A stretch of 64,000 nt of DNA from assembly GCF_022348165.1 (NCBI RefSeq), contig NZ_JAKRFI010000008.1, positions 156,236 to 220,235 on the forward strand. Direction: 5' to 3'. The notes under the pieces are model-generated. The model ran no database searches. It was not told the origin of the DNA and saw only the letters and a list, made by a program, of their open reading frames with translations. Below, piece after piece: positions 47,186 to 56,721 of the stretch. Within the stretch, counting starts at the first letter, position 1. The number at the start of each line of letters is the position of its first letter. This DNA comes from Halomonas sp. McH1-25 (lineage in GTDB: Bacteria > Pseudomonadota > Gammaproteobacteria > Pseudomonadales > Halomonadaceae). A program made the translations under genes and the position numbers.

Positions 47186-49954
47186 ATGTCAGGAATTTTT
47201 GAACGTTTATTCGGTCCCCGCTGGCAGCACCGGGACCCCTCGGTACGACGTCAGGCCATAGATCGTCTCGATCCAGGCCAACCCCGGGATCGCCAACGCC
47301 TGGAGCGCCTGGCCAGCGATAGCGATTCCGGCGTACGCCAGGCGGCACTTGCCCGACTCGACGATCCTGCTCGCCTGCTGGCATTGCGCGCCGACCAGGA
47401 GTCGCCTGAGCTTCGCGCCCGCCTGAAGGCACTGCTGTCCGGCCAGGTTGGCAACATCCCCTTGAGCGAACGCATGGCGCTGATCGACCGCCTCGATGAT
47501 CCGGCGCTCTTCGCCGAGCTGGCATTGCATGGCGACAACCAGGAGTTGCGCCTGTCGGCATTGTCTCGCCTGGACGATGAGCCGGCACTTATCCATCAAG
47601 CCTGCGAGAACAGCATCGCCGCCGTACGTCATGCCGCGGCCGAGCGCGTGACGTCCGAGGAGGGGCTGGCTCAGTTGGCCCGTCAGGCACGGCGCGACAA
47701 GCACGTGGCACGCCTGGCACGCGACCGCCTAAGCCGGCTGCGTGAGGACGCCTCGCAAGCCGAGGCGCAGCGCATCGAGAGAGAGCGCATCCTTGAAGCC
47801 CTGGAACAGCATGCTCGACATGCCTGGGAACCGCTCTATGCCGGTCGCTATCGTCATCTGAAACGCGAATGGGAGCGGCTTCCCGACCTGGCATCGGCGG
47901 AGCAGGAACAGCGATACCAGGAAGCCAGCCTACGCTGTCGCAAGGTGATCACCGATCACGAGGCACAGCATCAGGCAATCGAGACGGCAGACCAGCAGCG
48001 CAACGATGCGGAAGCAGAGCGTCAGGCATTGGTCGAGGCACTCGAAGAATCGTTGGCCGGGTTACGCCAGGGCGAGGCGCTTACCCAACAGGACATTGAC
48101 AGCCTGCTTGCGCACAAACGCCTGCAGGCCAATCGCTGGCAGGCCCTGTCCGAACAACACGTGCCCAGTCAGACACTCAGTCAGCGCTACACGGTGACGC
48201 TGGAAGAACACGAACGGATCCGCCAGGCGTGGGAGCGCCTGGAACAGCAAGCCAATGCCCTGCGTGAAGGCATCGAGCAGCAGGATAATGCGCGTTTGCG
48301 CAACGTTCTGGATAGTATCGACTGGCCGAGCGACCTTCCGCCGTCGCCCCTGCTGCGGCGCGCAATACGCCAGCTGTCCCAGCAGCCCGTCGACCCCGCA
48401 GGCCCGCAACAGGCGGAGCGTATCGCGAAGGACCTAGACGAGCTGGAAAAACTGCTCGAGCGCGGCGCCTTCAAGCGGGCCAGCCGGCTTCACCAGAGCC
48501 TGCGCCAGCGCTTCGACAGCTTGCCCGCCGAACACCGTCAGCCGCTACAGCCGACGCTCAAACGCCTGGGTGCACAACTTGCCGAACTGCGCGATTGGCG
48601 AGGCTTCGTGGCGGGTCCCAAACGCAACCAGCTATGCCTGGCCATCGAAGAACTGGCCGAGGATACGACACTGCCCGATGCCGAGCTGGATCGCCGCCAT
48701 CGCCAATTGGTCAAGGATTGGAAGAACCTCGGCGATGCCGCTGCCGAGCGTGAGCTCTCCAACCGTTTCCGGGGCGCTTCCGACCGCATTCATGAACGCT
48801 TGGCGCCCTGGCGCAAAGCGCGCGATGAAGAGCGTCAGAACAACCTGCAGGCACGCGAAGGGCTGTGCGATCAGCTCGAGGCCCTGATCGACCATCCCGA
48901 CCCCGATGCCGACCCCGATGTGCTGCGTGAAATTCGCGATCGCTCCAGGGAACAGTGGCGGCGTTTTTCGCCCGTCCCACGCGACCAGGCCGAGCAGGTA
49001 GGGCAACGTTTCGGCCGCATCCGTCACGCTCTGCAGACCCTGATCGATCAGCGCGCCCAGGAAATCGCTACTGCCAAACGCACCTTGGTCGATGAGGCCC
49101 GGCAACTGCAGAGCGACACAGGCACGGCCGCCCAGCGCGCCGAACAAGCCAAGGGGCTACAACGGCGCTGGCGCGAACTGGGTCGCGCGCCCAAGGGCGA
49201 GGAACAGGCGTTGTGGCGCGAATTCCGCAGCCTTTGCGACACGATCTTTGCCGCACGGGAAAGCGAACGCGATGACCGTGCCCAACGTACCCGCGACCAT
49301 CTCGATGCCATGCAGGCCCTGATCGAACGGCTAGATGCCTGGCAGCCCACCTCCAGTCACGATGCGAGCGTGCTGGAACAGGCCATTGCCGAGGCCGAAA
49401 GCCTCGAGCCACTGCCCGCCGGCCGGCGAAGCGACGGCATGCGCCGACGCTGGACAGGCATCGTACGCGCACGACGGGAGCGGCTAGTGCAGCTAAGCCT
49501 GAGCGAAGAAATCCAGCGCTGGCAGCAACTTCGTCCATTGCTCGATCGCCATCTCGAGGCCGATGCCCGACAACTGGAAGGCCACGAGGCGACGCCGGTC
49601 GAGGCTATGCCCGAACTCGACGACGACATGTTGACCGCCCACGAGCAACGCAATGCCGCACGCCAGGAGCCGATCCCGGCGGCACAGGTCGCGGAACGGC
49701 TGGGCCGCTTGCGTGTCCATCTTGCGCTCCTGGCCGGAGGCCGCGTCGAGCGTGCCGACGAGCCGCTGCGCCTGGCCATCCAGGTGGAACGCATCAACGA
49801 GTCGCGCGAGCGCGAACTCTCCAAGGCCGGCGAGCTGCACGATATCCTGTGCGGCATTCTGGCGACAGGACCGGTACCCCCCTCACTGTGGTCCCGAGAA
49901 GCGGGCGAACTCGATAACCATCTTAGCCAGCTGGCCCGCCTGCCGGTGTCCTAG
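47186..49954 (+). CDS. Large HEAT-repeat and DUF349 coiled-coil protein
   Basis: 922-aa cytoplasmic protein without signal or membrane segments. The N-terminus (about 1-185) has HEAT-like repeats (DPSVRRQAIDRL, DSGVRQAALARLDDP, NQELRLSALSRLDDE, AAVRHAAAERV). The remainder is highly charged, Gln/Arg/Glu-rich helix with repeated DUF349 motifs, recognised by a spaced tryptophan pattern (HLKREWERL, LVKDWKNLGDA, LQRRWRELGRAPKGEEQALWREFRSLCDTIF). The biochemical role of DUF349 is not established. ATG 47186 (MSGIFERLFGPRW) is chosen over an upstream Met at 47105. It diverges from minC and ends at a bidirectional terminator. Confidence 0.85.
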   Translation: MSGIFERLFGPRWQHRDPSVRRQAIDRLDPGQPRDRQRLERLASDSDSGVRQAALARLDDPARLLALRADQESPELRARLKALLSGQVGNIPLSERMALIDRLDDPALFAELALHGDNQELRLSALSRLDDEPALIHQACENSIAAVRHAAAERVTSEEGLAQLARQARRDKHVARLARDRLSRLREDASQAEAQRIERERILEALEQHARHAWEPLYAGRYRHLKREWERLPDLASAEQEQRYQEASLRCRKVITDHEAQHQAIETADQQRNDAEAERQALVEALEESLAGLRQGEALTQQDIDSLLAHKRLQANRWQALSEQHVPSQTLSQRYTVTLEEHERIRQAWERLEQQANALREGIEQQDNARLRNVLDSIDWPSDLPPSPLLRRAIRQLSQQPVDPAGPQQAERIAKDLDELEKLLERGAFKRASRLHQSLRQRFDSLPAEHRQPLQPTLKRLGAQLAELRDWRGFVAGPKRNQLCLAIEELAEDTTLPDAELDRRHRQLVKDWKNLGDAAAERELSNRFRGASDRIHERLAPWRKARDEERQNNLQAREGLCDQLEALIDHPDPDADPDVLREIRDRSREQWRRFSPVPRDQAEQVGQRFGRIRHALQTLIDQRAQEIATAKRTLVDEARQLQSDTGTAAQRAEQAKGLQRRWRELGRAPKGEEQALWREFRSLCDTIFAARESERDDRAQRTRDHLDAMQALIERLDAWQPTSSHDASVLEQAIAEAESLEPLPAGRRSDGMRRRWTGIVRARRERLVQLSLSEEIQRWQQLRPLLDRHLEADARQLEGHEATPVEAMPELDDDMLTAHEQRNAARQEPIPAAQVAERLGRLRVHLALLAGGRVERADEPLRLAIQVERINESRERELSKAGELHDILCGILATGPVPPSLWSREAGELDNHLSQLARLPVS

Positions 49955-49968
49955 CCAACCGCAAAAAA

Positions 49969-49991
49969 GAGCGAGGCCAAACGCCTCGCTC
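49969..49991. terminator. Bidirectional terminator between DUF349 gene and phaB
   Basis: GAGCGAGGC (49969-49977) pairs with GCCTCGCTC (49983-49991) over a 5-base loop, flanked by an A-run on the left and GTCTTT on the right; the genes converge here. Confidence 0.85.
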
Positions 49992-50018
49992 GTCTTTACG
50001 TGCATGCCATCCGGCGGG

Positions 50019-50765
50019 TCAGCCCATGAACTGCCCGCCGTTGATGTCCAGGTTGGCCCCCGTGATGTAGCCGGAATCGCGGTGCGCCAGAAACGCCACG
50101 GCGCGCGCCACTTCTTCCGGCGTACCGTAGCGCTTGACGGGAATCGTCTCGCGAATCGACTCACGGATCTTTTCGGGGATTTTCATGATCATGTCGGTGG
50201 CAATATAGCCAGGCGACAGGGTGTTGACGGTAATTCCCTTGGTGGCGGTCTCCAAGGCCAACGACATGGTCAGCCCGTGCATGCCAGCCTTGGCGGCGGC
50301 ATAGTTGGCCTGGCCGAACTGGCCCTTACGTCCATTGATCGAGGATATGTTCACGATCCTTCCGTAGCCCGCCTCGAGCATATCCTCGATCACGCAGCGG
50401 CAGGTGTTGAATACGCTGTTGAGGTTGGTATCGATGACTTCACGCCATTGTTCGGGGCTCATTTTCTTGAGCGTAGTATCACGGGTGATGCCCGCACAGT
50501 TGACGAGAACGCTGATGGGACCGTACTTCTCGCGGATCTCGCGTACGCCGGCCTCGCAGTCTTCATAGTCGATGAGGTTGGTGCCTGACAGGGCGATATT
50601 GTCGTAACCATCGGCGCGCTGCTCTTCGAGCCAGGCTTTTGCCTTGTCGGGATTGTGGTAACCCGCCACGACCAGATACCCCTCCTTGGCCAGCTCGCGG
50701 CATATGGCCGAACCGATACCGCCGGTACCGCCGGTTACCCACGCCACGGGTGCTGTTTGTGTCAT
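50019..50765 (-). CDS. phaB: Acetoacetyl-CoA reductase PhaB
   Basis: NADPH-dependent reduction of acetoacetyl-CoA to (R)-3-hydroxybutyryl-CoA, the monomer for polyhydroxybutyrate. The 248-aa short-chain dehydrogenase has cofactor loop TGGTGGIGSAI, NCAGITRD, catalytic Ser in NISSINGRKGQFGQ, YAAAK (Tyr-x-x-x-Lys) and PGYIATDMI. The segment GRKGQFGQANYAAAKAG is the PhaB-type signature that separates it from FabG. ATG 50765 has GGGGAG 6 bp upstream. No phaC or phaA lies in the window, so the gene is separate from its pathway partners, as common in Halomonas. Confidence 0.92.
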   Translation of the reverse strand: MTQTAPVAWVTGGTGGIGSAICRELAKEGYLVVAGYHNPDKAKAWLEEQRADGYDNIALSGTNLIDYEDCEAGVREIREKYGPISVLVNCAGITRDTTLKKMSPEQWREVIDTNLNSVFNTCRCVIEDMLEAGYGRIVNISSINGRKGQFGQANYAAAKAGMHGLTMSLALETATKGITVNTLSPGYIATDMIMKIPEKIRESIRETIPVKRYGTPEEVARAVAFLAHRDSGYITGANLDINGGQFMG

Positions 50766-50883
50766 ATTGTTCTCCCCCTGAATCATGACGACTGTCTAAA
50801 AGGTCGAGAGAGACGCATCGACATACGGTCTCCCTCCAATAAAGTATGGTCGAGTTTTGCTGGGCTGCGCGAGCATTCACTAC

Positions 50884-50911
50884 TTGACGCAACGCAAAAA
50901 ATCCGTAGAAT
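50884..50911 (+). promoter_or_regulatory. Sigma-70 promoter of the initiator tRNA gene
   Basis: TTGACG (50884-50889) and TAGAAT (50906-50911) are spaced by 16 bp, ending 16 bp before the tRNA. The discriminator after the -10 is GC-rich (ACGCTCC), as in stringently controlled stable-RNA promoters. Confidence 0.8.
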
Positions 50912-50927
50912 ACGCTCCACAGTCTGA

Positions 50928-51854
<927 letters not shown>

Positions 51855-51933
51855 GGGTGTCGTCCCCTTGAATCCTTGCTTACCGGCCCGCATCTGGAAA
51901 GAAATACCCATTCTCTCAATAGGGCCAAGCGTT

Positions 51934-52866
51934 ATGCCGATTGTCGATCCCCGTACTGGAGCCCCGCTCAACACACCCGAGGCTTCGCAGCAGCCAAGCG
52001 GCACACAGGCCGACCCGTCGAGCTACATCATCGACGTCGACATGTCCAACTTTCAGCAGGTCGTGCTGGAAGGCTCGGCCACGACACCAGTACTGCTCGA
52101 CTGCTGGGCCCCGTGGTGCGAACCCTGCAAGAACCTGATGCCGATACTCGAAAAACTGGCCCATGAATATGCCGGCGCATTCGTCCTGGCCAAGCTCAAT
52201 ATCGAGGAGCACCAGCAGATTGCCGCACAACTCGGGATTCGCTCGGTTCCCGACGTCAAACTGATCATTCAGGGTCAACTATATGATCAGTTTCAGGGTG
52301 CCCTGCCCGAGCGACAGATCCGTGAGTGGCTGGCCCAATACATCGAAGCTCCTCAGGATGCGCCGGCCAGCCCTGAGGAACAAGCCGAAGCTGCCATCGC
52401 CGCTGGCGATGCAGCAACGGCGCGCACCATCTATCAACAGTTGAGCCAGGAATACCCCGATCATTACGATTATCAGATCGGCCTGGCCAGTGCGGTACTG
52501 GCCGAGGGCAATCCCGAAGACGCTCGGGCAATTCTCGATAATCTGCCTCCCGAACACCGCGATAGCGCCAAGGCGCGCGGGGTACGTGCCCGTCTCGAGT
52601 TCGGCGAGGAGGCCCCCGGTGCTGAAGAGCTGGCCGCCCTGGAAGGTCGCGATGATAGCGAAGCCCAATACCGCCGCGCCTTGCGGCAAGTGGCCGACGG
52701 TCAATACGAAGCTGGCCTGGATGCCCTGCTCGCCCTGATGAAGCGCGATCGAGCCTATGGCGACGATGCAGCACGCAAGACCTTGTTGCGTGTGTTCGAT
52801 GCCCTGGGTGCCGAGCATCCTCTGACAGTGACTTACCGGCGCAAGCTTTTCGCCCTGCTGTACTGA
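51934..52866 (+). CDS. cnoX: CnoX-type chaperedoxin (thioredoxin-TPR protein, YbbN-like)
   Basis: 310-aa cytoplasmic protein: a thioredoxin domain (about 32-140) with active site WCEPC (Cys62/Cys65) and cis-Pro in IRSVPDVKLI, then tetratricopeptide-like helices (EEQAEAAIAAGDAATARTIYQQLSQEYP, EDARAILDNLPPEHR, ALRQVADGQYEAGLDALLALMKRD). In E. coli the family protein (YbbN/CnoX) protects substrates from oxidative aggregation and hands them to GroEL but has lost the redox pair; here the pair is present, so oxidoreductase activity is plausible. ATG 51934 is chosen; about 30 residues precede the thioredoxin fold. Confidence 0.88.
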   Translation: MPIVDPRTGAPLNTPEASQQPSGTQADPSSYIIDVDMSNFQQVVLEGSATTPVLLDCWAPWCEPCKNLMPILEKLAHEYAGAFVLAKLNIEEHQQIAAQLGIRSVPDVKLIIQGQLYDQFQGALPERQIREWLAQYIEAPQDAPASPEEQAEAAIAAGDAATARTIYQQLSQEYPDHYDYQIGLASAVLAEGNPEDARAILDNLPPEHRDSAKARGVRARLEFGEEAPGAEELAALEGRDDSEAQYRRALRQVADGQYEAGLDALLALMKRDRAYGDDAARKTLLRVFDALGAEHPLTVTYRRKLFALLY

Positions 52867-52909
52867 GTCACAGAGCGCTCGAGTGGCGGGCCCGGCCCGC
52901 CGCACATCG

Positions 52910-54061
52910 TCATGTATCGCCAAGCAGCGTATCGAGCCGCGCCAGCGCTTGCTGCAGTAGGGCCGTAGGTGTTCCGAAGTTCAGGCGCACGAAACCGGGC
53001 CAGCCAAAGTCGGCACCATCCGACAGAGCGACCCTGGCTTGATCGAGCAACGTCCGTTGGGGCGATTCGCCCAGCCCCGCTCCACGCATGTCCAGCCAGG
53101 CCAGGTAGGTGGATTCCGGTTCACGGTAATCGACCCCTGGCCACCGCGCTACATGCTCACTGAGACAGTTCCGGTTGTCGCGCAACACTTCGAGCAGTGC
53201 CTGACGCCACGGCTCACCTTCACGGTAAGCCACCTCGGCGGCCAGCAGGCCCAATACGTTGATATCCGGCATCAGACCACGCATGGCATCCTGCAGCCGA
53301 TGTCGCAGCTTGCCATCGGCAACCACGGCACAGGCACAGGTCAGGCCAGCCACGTTGAACGTCTTGGATGGTGCCCATAATGTAATGACCCGCTTGGCCA
53401 ACTCTGGAAACGCTGCCGCCAAGGGATGGTGTCGCTCATCGTCCAGAATCAAATCGCAATGCAGCTCGTCGGAGACGACGATCAGGTCGTGGCGTTCGGC
53501 CAGTTCGGCAATGATCGCCAGCTCATCGTGATTCCAGACGCGTCCGGTAGGATTGTGTGGATGGCACCATAGCAGCAGCCGGGTCTCAGGAGTGATGGCG
53601 GCTTCCAGCGCATCGCGATCGAGACGCCATCCTCCACCGCTTGAAGCGGGCTCGGCAAGGTTCGCGGTCTGCGCCAGCCGCCCGCTACGCTCGGCGACCT
53701 TGAGAAACGGCGGATAGATAGGCGTGACGGTCAGCACCCCATCGCCAGGCTCGGTCAAGGCCAGGCTGGCCAGATGCAGTGCCGGTACGACACCCGGCAA
53801 CCATACCTGCCAGCCGGGTTCGATCGGCCAGTGATAATGGCGTTCGCTCCACTCGCATAGCGCCTGGCGCAGGCTATCCGGTGTTCGCCCATAACCGAAC
53901 ACACCATGCGCGACCCGCTCGCTCAGGGCATCGATCACGGCCGGCGGGGATACGAAGTCCATATCGGCGACCCATAAAGGCATCACATCCGGGGCATAGC
54001 GCTGCCATTTCTGCGATGGGTACTGGCGACGGTCGATGGACGTGGCAAAATCGAAGCGCAT
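52910..54061 (-). CDS. PatB/MalY-type cystathionine beta-lyase
   Basis: 383-aa fold-type I PLP enzyme cleaving C-S bonds (cystathionine to homocysteine, pyruvate and ammonia). Begins MRFDFATSIDRRQYPSQKW, the family N-terminus, with LWVADMDF, CHPHNPTGRVW, SDELHCDLILD and the PLP lysine in WAPSKTFNVAGL. MalY of E. coli doubles as a regulator of maltose genes; whether this one does is unknown. ATG 54061 has GGAGAGACC before it; the long upstream open frame (to 54571) is antisense shadow of the next gene. Confidence 0.92.
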   Translation of the reverse strand: MRFDFATSIDRRQYPSQKWQRYAPDVMPLWVADMDFVSPPAVIDALSERVAHGVFGYGRTPDSLRQALCEWSERHYHWPIEPGWQVWLPGVVPALHLASLALTEPGDGVLTVTPIYPPFLKVAERSGRLAQTANLAEPASSGGGWRLDRDALEAAITPETRLLLWCHPHNPTGRVWNHDELAIIAELAERHDLIVVSDELHCDLILDDERHHPLAAAFPELAKRVITLWAPSKTFNVAGLTCACAVVADGKLRHRLQDAMRGLMPDINVLGLLAAEVAYREGEPWRQALLEVLRDNRNCLSEHVARWPGVDYREPESTYLAWLDMRGAGLGESPQRTLLDQARVALSDGADFGWPGFVRLNFGTPTALLQQALARLDTLLGDT

Positions 54062-54102
54062 GGTCTCTCCATGTCGAAACTCTGTGATCCCTAAGGAAGA
54101 AC

Positions 54103-54528
54103 ATGCCTGAAAGCCTCTTTTATGCCAAGGCCATGCGCGGAGGGCCCCGTCTGGTTGGCCACTGGATGCTCGTCGGTCAGTCCGATCCCGACCGGTTGGC
54201 GCAGATTCTTGCCGATACGGCCCGCCTGGCCAACCTCGGCGAGCCTCAAGACACGCCCAACGGAGCGACCCTGCGAGAATGGAGCAGCGATACCCAACCG
54301 CCGCAATGGGCCATGCGTAGCGCGCTGTTTCTGCTAGTGCAGATACCCTCCCAGCCAGTACCGCACGATGAGCTGGAAGCCTGCGCCTGGGCCTACTGCT
54401 GGTTGCGCAATCGCAGTTTCGAGACGTTCGAGCAGGCGCGCGAGGCCTTGCCCGAACATTTGCGCGAGCCCCTGACCCCGGCGCTCGAGCAAGCCTGGGC
54501 CGACCTACAGTCCCAGCGTTTGATATAG
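54103..54528 (+). CDS. Hypothetical protein, 141 aa
   Basis: Soluble protein without recognised domain. It begins MPESLFYAKAMRGGPRLVGHWM and contains a Trp-rich middle (QWAMRSALFLLVQIP, CAWAYCWLRNRSFETFEQAREALPEHL). An AAGGAAGA site precedes ATG 54103 and codon bias fits the region, so I take it as real. It diverges from the PatB-like gene (about 40 bp) and lies about 60 bp upstream of the membrane protein gene, perhaps cotranscribed. Confidence 0.65.
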   Translation: MPESLFYAKAMRGGPRLVGHWMLVGQSDPDRLAQILADTARLANLGEPQDTPNGATLREWSSDTQPPQWAMRSALFLLVQIPSQPVPHDELEACAWAYCWLRNRSFETFEQAREALPEHLREPLTPALEQAWADLQSQRLI

Positions 54529-54588
54529 TTGGGCTAGCCGCCCGGGCATGCCCTATGGCGGCGCTTCTCATCTGCTCAGGAGTCGCCC

Positions 54589-55404
54589 TTGGACGTTCCC
54601 TTTACCTGGCAACTTGCCAAGCTGTTGGTCTCGGTCGGAGTCGTGCTTGGCCTGGCGGCCATCGCCGAACGCGTGAGCCCACGAGTGGCCGGCCTACTGT
54701 CCGGTTATCCGTTGGGCACAGCCATTGCTCTGTTCTTCATCGGCCTCGAGATTTCACCCGGCTTTGCCGCCGACAGTGCCGTTCATACGCTGGCGGGATT
54801 CACAGCGACCCTGGCCTTGGGGGGCGGATATCTCTTGTGTGGGCGGCGTGCAGGCCTGCCGGGCATCGCGACCGGCACCCTGGGCGGTTTGGCCTGCTGG
54901 CTCGCAGCCAGTGCCGTACTGGCACAGATCGACTTCGACCGTCTTGGCGGCACACTGACGACGCTGGCGGCCATCGGGATCTTTACCTGGCTCTACCGGC
55001 AGGTTCCCGACCAGCGTACCGGCGCTCGCAGGCGCGTCTCATGGGCCAGCGTGCTATTCCGCGCCCTGCTGGCGGCGGTGATCATCTTTGCGATTACCGG
55101 CTTGGCACATGTTCTGCCTCCGGCCTGGGCAGGGCTGTTGGCAGCGTTTCCGGTCACCATGTACCCCTTCCTGGTGATTTTGCACCTGACGCATGGTCCG
55201 GCCCCGGTTGCCACAGTCATCAAGCACTATCCGGCCGGCCTCGGTTCCCTGCTCTGCTATGCACTATGCGTGTCACTGACCTACACCACGCTGGGCTTGG
55301 CCCTGGGTACGCTGGCGGGCTTTGCTGTGGCCACCGTATGGTTGTTTCTATGGACACGTCTACAAGCCTACTGGCAGCGCTCGCGCCTAGCCGCCAAAGC
55401 TTGA
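54589..55404 (+). CDS. Conserved multi-pass membrane protein of unknown function
   Basis: 271-aa hydrophobic protein with about eight helices (LAKLLVSVGVVLGLAAIAE, VAGLLSGYPLGTAIALFFIGLE, TLAGFTATLALGGGYLLCG, VLFRALLAAVIIFAITGLAHVL, LLAAFPVTMYPFLVILHLTHG). The paired motifs GLLSGYPLGTAIALFF and GLLAAFPVTMYPFLVI in each half suggest an inverted internal duplication, as in carriers. The start is TTG 54589 with CAGGAG 7 bp upstream. No family name recognised. Confidence 0.75.
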   Translation: MDVPFTWQLAKLLVSVGVVLGLAAIAERVSPRVAGLLSGYPLGTAIALFFIGLEISPGFAADSAVHTLAGFTATLALGGGYLLCGRRAGLPGIATGTLGGLACWLAASAVLAQIDFDRLGGTLTTLAAIGIFTWLYRQVPDQRTGARRRVSWASVLFRALLAAVIIFAITGLAHVLPPAWAGLLAAFPVTMYPFLVILHLTHGPAPVATVIKHYPAGLGSLLCYALCVSLTYTTLGLALGTLAGFAVATVWLFLWTRLQAYWQRSRLAAKA

Positions 55405-55457
55405 CCTAGCGTTTGATCGGGCGGCATTCTGACATGCCATTCGACAAGGATCCGCCG

Positions 55458-55868
55458 ATGTTCACCCGCACTCTGGAGCCCGCTTTCTACGACACCGATG
55501 CCCTGGGCCATATCAACAACACACGCTTGCCGGCGTGGTTCGAACTGGCCCGCAACGACCTATTCCGCCTGTTCACACCCGACCTCGATCCGCGCAAGTG
55601 GGCGCTGATCATGGCCCGGCTCGACGTCGAATTCCTGGCGGAACTGTTCTATGGCGAGGATATCGAGATTCGCACCTGGATTTCGCGGCTGGGCAACAGC
55701 TCGTTCACCGTGACTCAGGAAGCCTGGCAAAATGGTCGCCCGGGAGCGCGCGGCAACACCGTGCTTGTGCACTACGATCACGGGACCAAGCGTGCCGCGC
55801 CGTTGCCCGACGAGGTACGCCATGCTCTGGAGGCGCATCTCATCGATACGGCCGAGGCCGGCGCATGA
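55458..55868 (+). CDS. Acyl-CoA thioesterase, hotdog fold (4HBT/FadM-YbgC type)
   Basis: 136-aa thioesterase: YDTDALGHINNTRLPAWFELARNDLF carries the catalytic Asp of the 4HBT motif, then LIMARLDVEFLAELFYGEDIEIRTWI and GNTVLVHYDHGTKRAAPLPDEV. Acyl preference cannot be read. ATG 55458 is preferred (AAGGAT about 9 bp upstream); an in-frame ATG at 55434 would add eight residues. The stop overlaps the ybaK start by ATGA, so the two are coupled. Confidence 0.88.
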   Translation: MFTRTLEPAFYDTDALGHINNTRLPAWFELARNDLFRLFTPDLDPRKWALIMARLDVEFLAELFYGEDIEIRTWISRLGNSSFTVTQEAWQNGRPGARGNTVLVHYDHGTKRAAPLPDEVRHALEAHLIDTAEAGA

Positions 55869-56332
55869 CACCGGCCGTGCAGGCGCTCAAGCGTGCCAAG
55901 GTCGCCTTCGAGCTGCAGGAATATCCGCACGATCCGGCGAGCGCCGCCTATGGCGAGGAAGCAGCCCGGCTGCTCGGCCTGGCGCCACATACCGTCTTCA
56001 AGACGCTGTTGGCAAAGGTCGACGGCACGCTCGTCGTCGCCGTCGTGCCGGTTTCGGGCATGCTCGACCTCAAGGCGCTGGCCCGGGCGGCGGCCGGCAA
56101 GAAGGCCACCCTGGCCGATACTGTCGAGGCCGAACGTGCCACGGGCTACGTCGTGGGCGGCATCAGCCCCTTGGGCCAGAAGCAGCGCCTGACGACGTTC
56201 ATCGACGCCAGCGCCGCCGACCTGGCATGCATGCACATAAGTGGCGGTCGACGCGGCCTGGAAATCGGCCTCGCTCCTGAGGACTTGCAACGACTCACCC
56301 AAGCACGCCTAGCACCACTTAGCCGGCCTTGA
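55865..56332 (+). CDS. ybaK: Cys-tRNA(Pro)/Cys-tRNA(Cys) deacylase YbaK
   Basis: 155-aa editing-domain protein (YbaK/EbsC) that hydrolyses mischarged Cys-tRNA-Pro. Visible: TPAVQALKRAKVAFELQEYPHDP, AARLLGLAPHTVFKTLLAK with the substrate-binding Lys of the family (VFKTL), VPVSGMLDLKALARAAAGKKA, and GYVVGGISPLGQKQRLTTFID with the conserved GGxSP. Length is standard. Start coupled (ATGA) to the thioesterase. Confidence 0.93.
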   Translation: MTPAVQALKRAKVAFELQEYPHDPASAAYGEEAARLLGLAPHTVFKTLLAKVDGTLVVAVVPVSGMLDLKALARAAAGKKATLADTVEAERATGYVVGGISPLGQKQRLTTFIDASAADLACMHISGGRRGLEIGLAPEDLQRLTQARLAPLSRP

Positions 56333-56388
56333 GCCTTTCACCCTCCTTCGCGGTCAAACACGCATTACCCTCCAGCCGGAGCCATTGC

Positions 56389-56721
56389 ATGGCCATTCGC
56401 TACGACCTGTGGATTTCACCGGACGATGTCGAGCGACACCGTGCCGTCGAAGCCGACCTGGAGCGCTATTTCATCGAGCGCTTCGCAGACTACCCGCATA
56501 TCCGCTTGTTCGGCGCCGATCCTTACGATTATGATGCCCCGTTCAATCGCCTGTACGACGTCCTGATCGCGCGCGCCAACGATTACTGCGAACGCGAGTG
56601 GGGCTATGCGCCTACCCCGATTCAGCTCAACCAGGCGTTTTTCCGCGGCGTGGCGCACTCCAACAAATTTCTGCGGGACTCCGGAAACGATGTTGATCCA
56701 GACCGACCAGATACCCACTGA
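56389..56721 (+). CDS. Hypothetical protein, 110 aa
   Basis: Small soluble protein with many Tyr, Asp and Arg residues (MAIRYDLWISPDDVERHRAVE, IRLFGADPYDYDAPFNRLYDVL, CEREWGYAPTPIQLNQAFFRG). No domain recognised. ATG 56389 has CCGGAGCC upstream. The 3' end overlaps the DUF501 gene by 32 bp in another frame, so the two are probably translated as a pair. Codon use matches the region. Confidence 0.65.
   Translation: MAIRYDLWISPDDVERHRAVEADLERYFIERFADYPHIRLFGADPYDYDAPFNRLYDVLIARANDYCEREWGYAPTPIQLNQAFFRGVAHSNKFLRDSGNDVDPDRPDTH

Noticed and set aside
50019..50765. Possible FabG assignment for phaB
   Set aside because: The GRKGQFGQ segment around the catalytic Ser/Tyr is of PhaB type, and no fab genes are adjacent.
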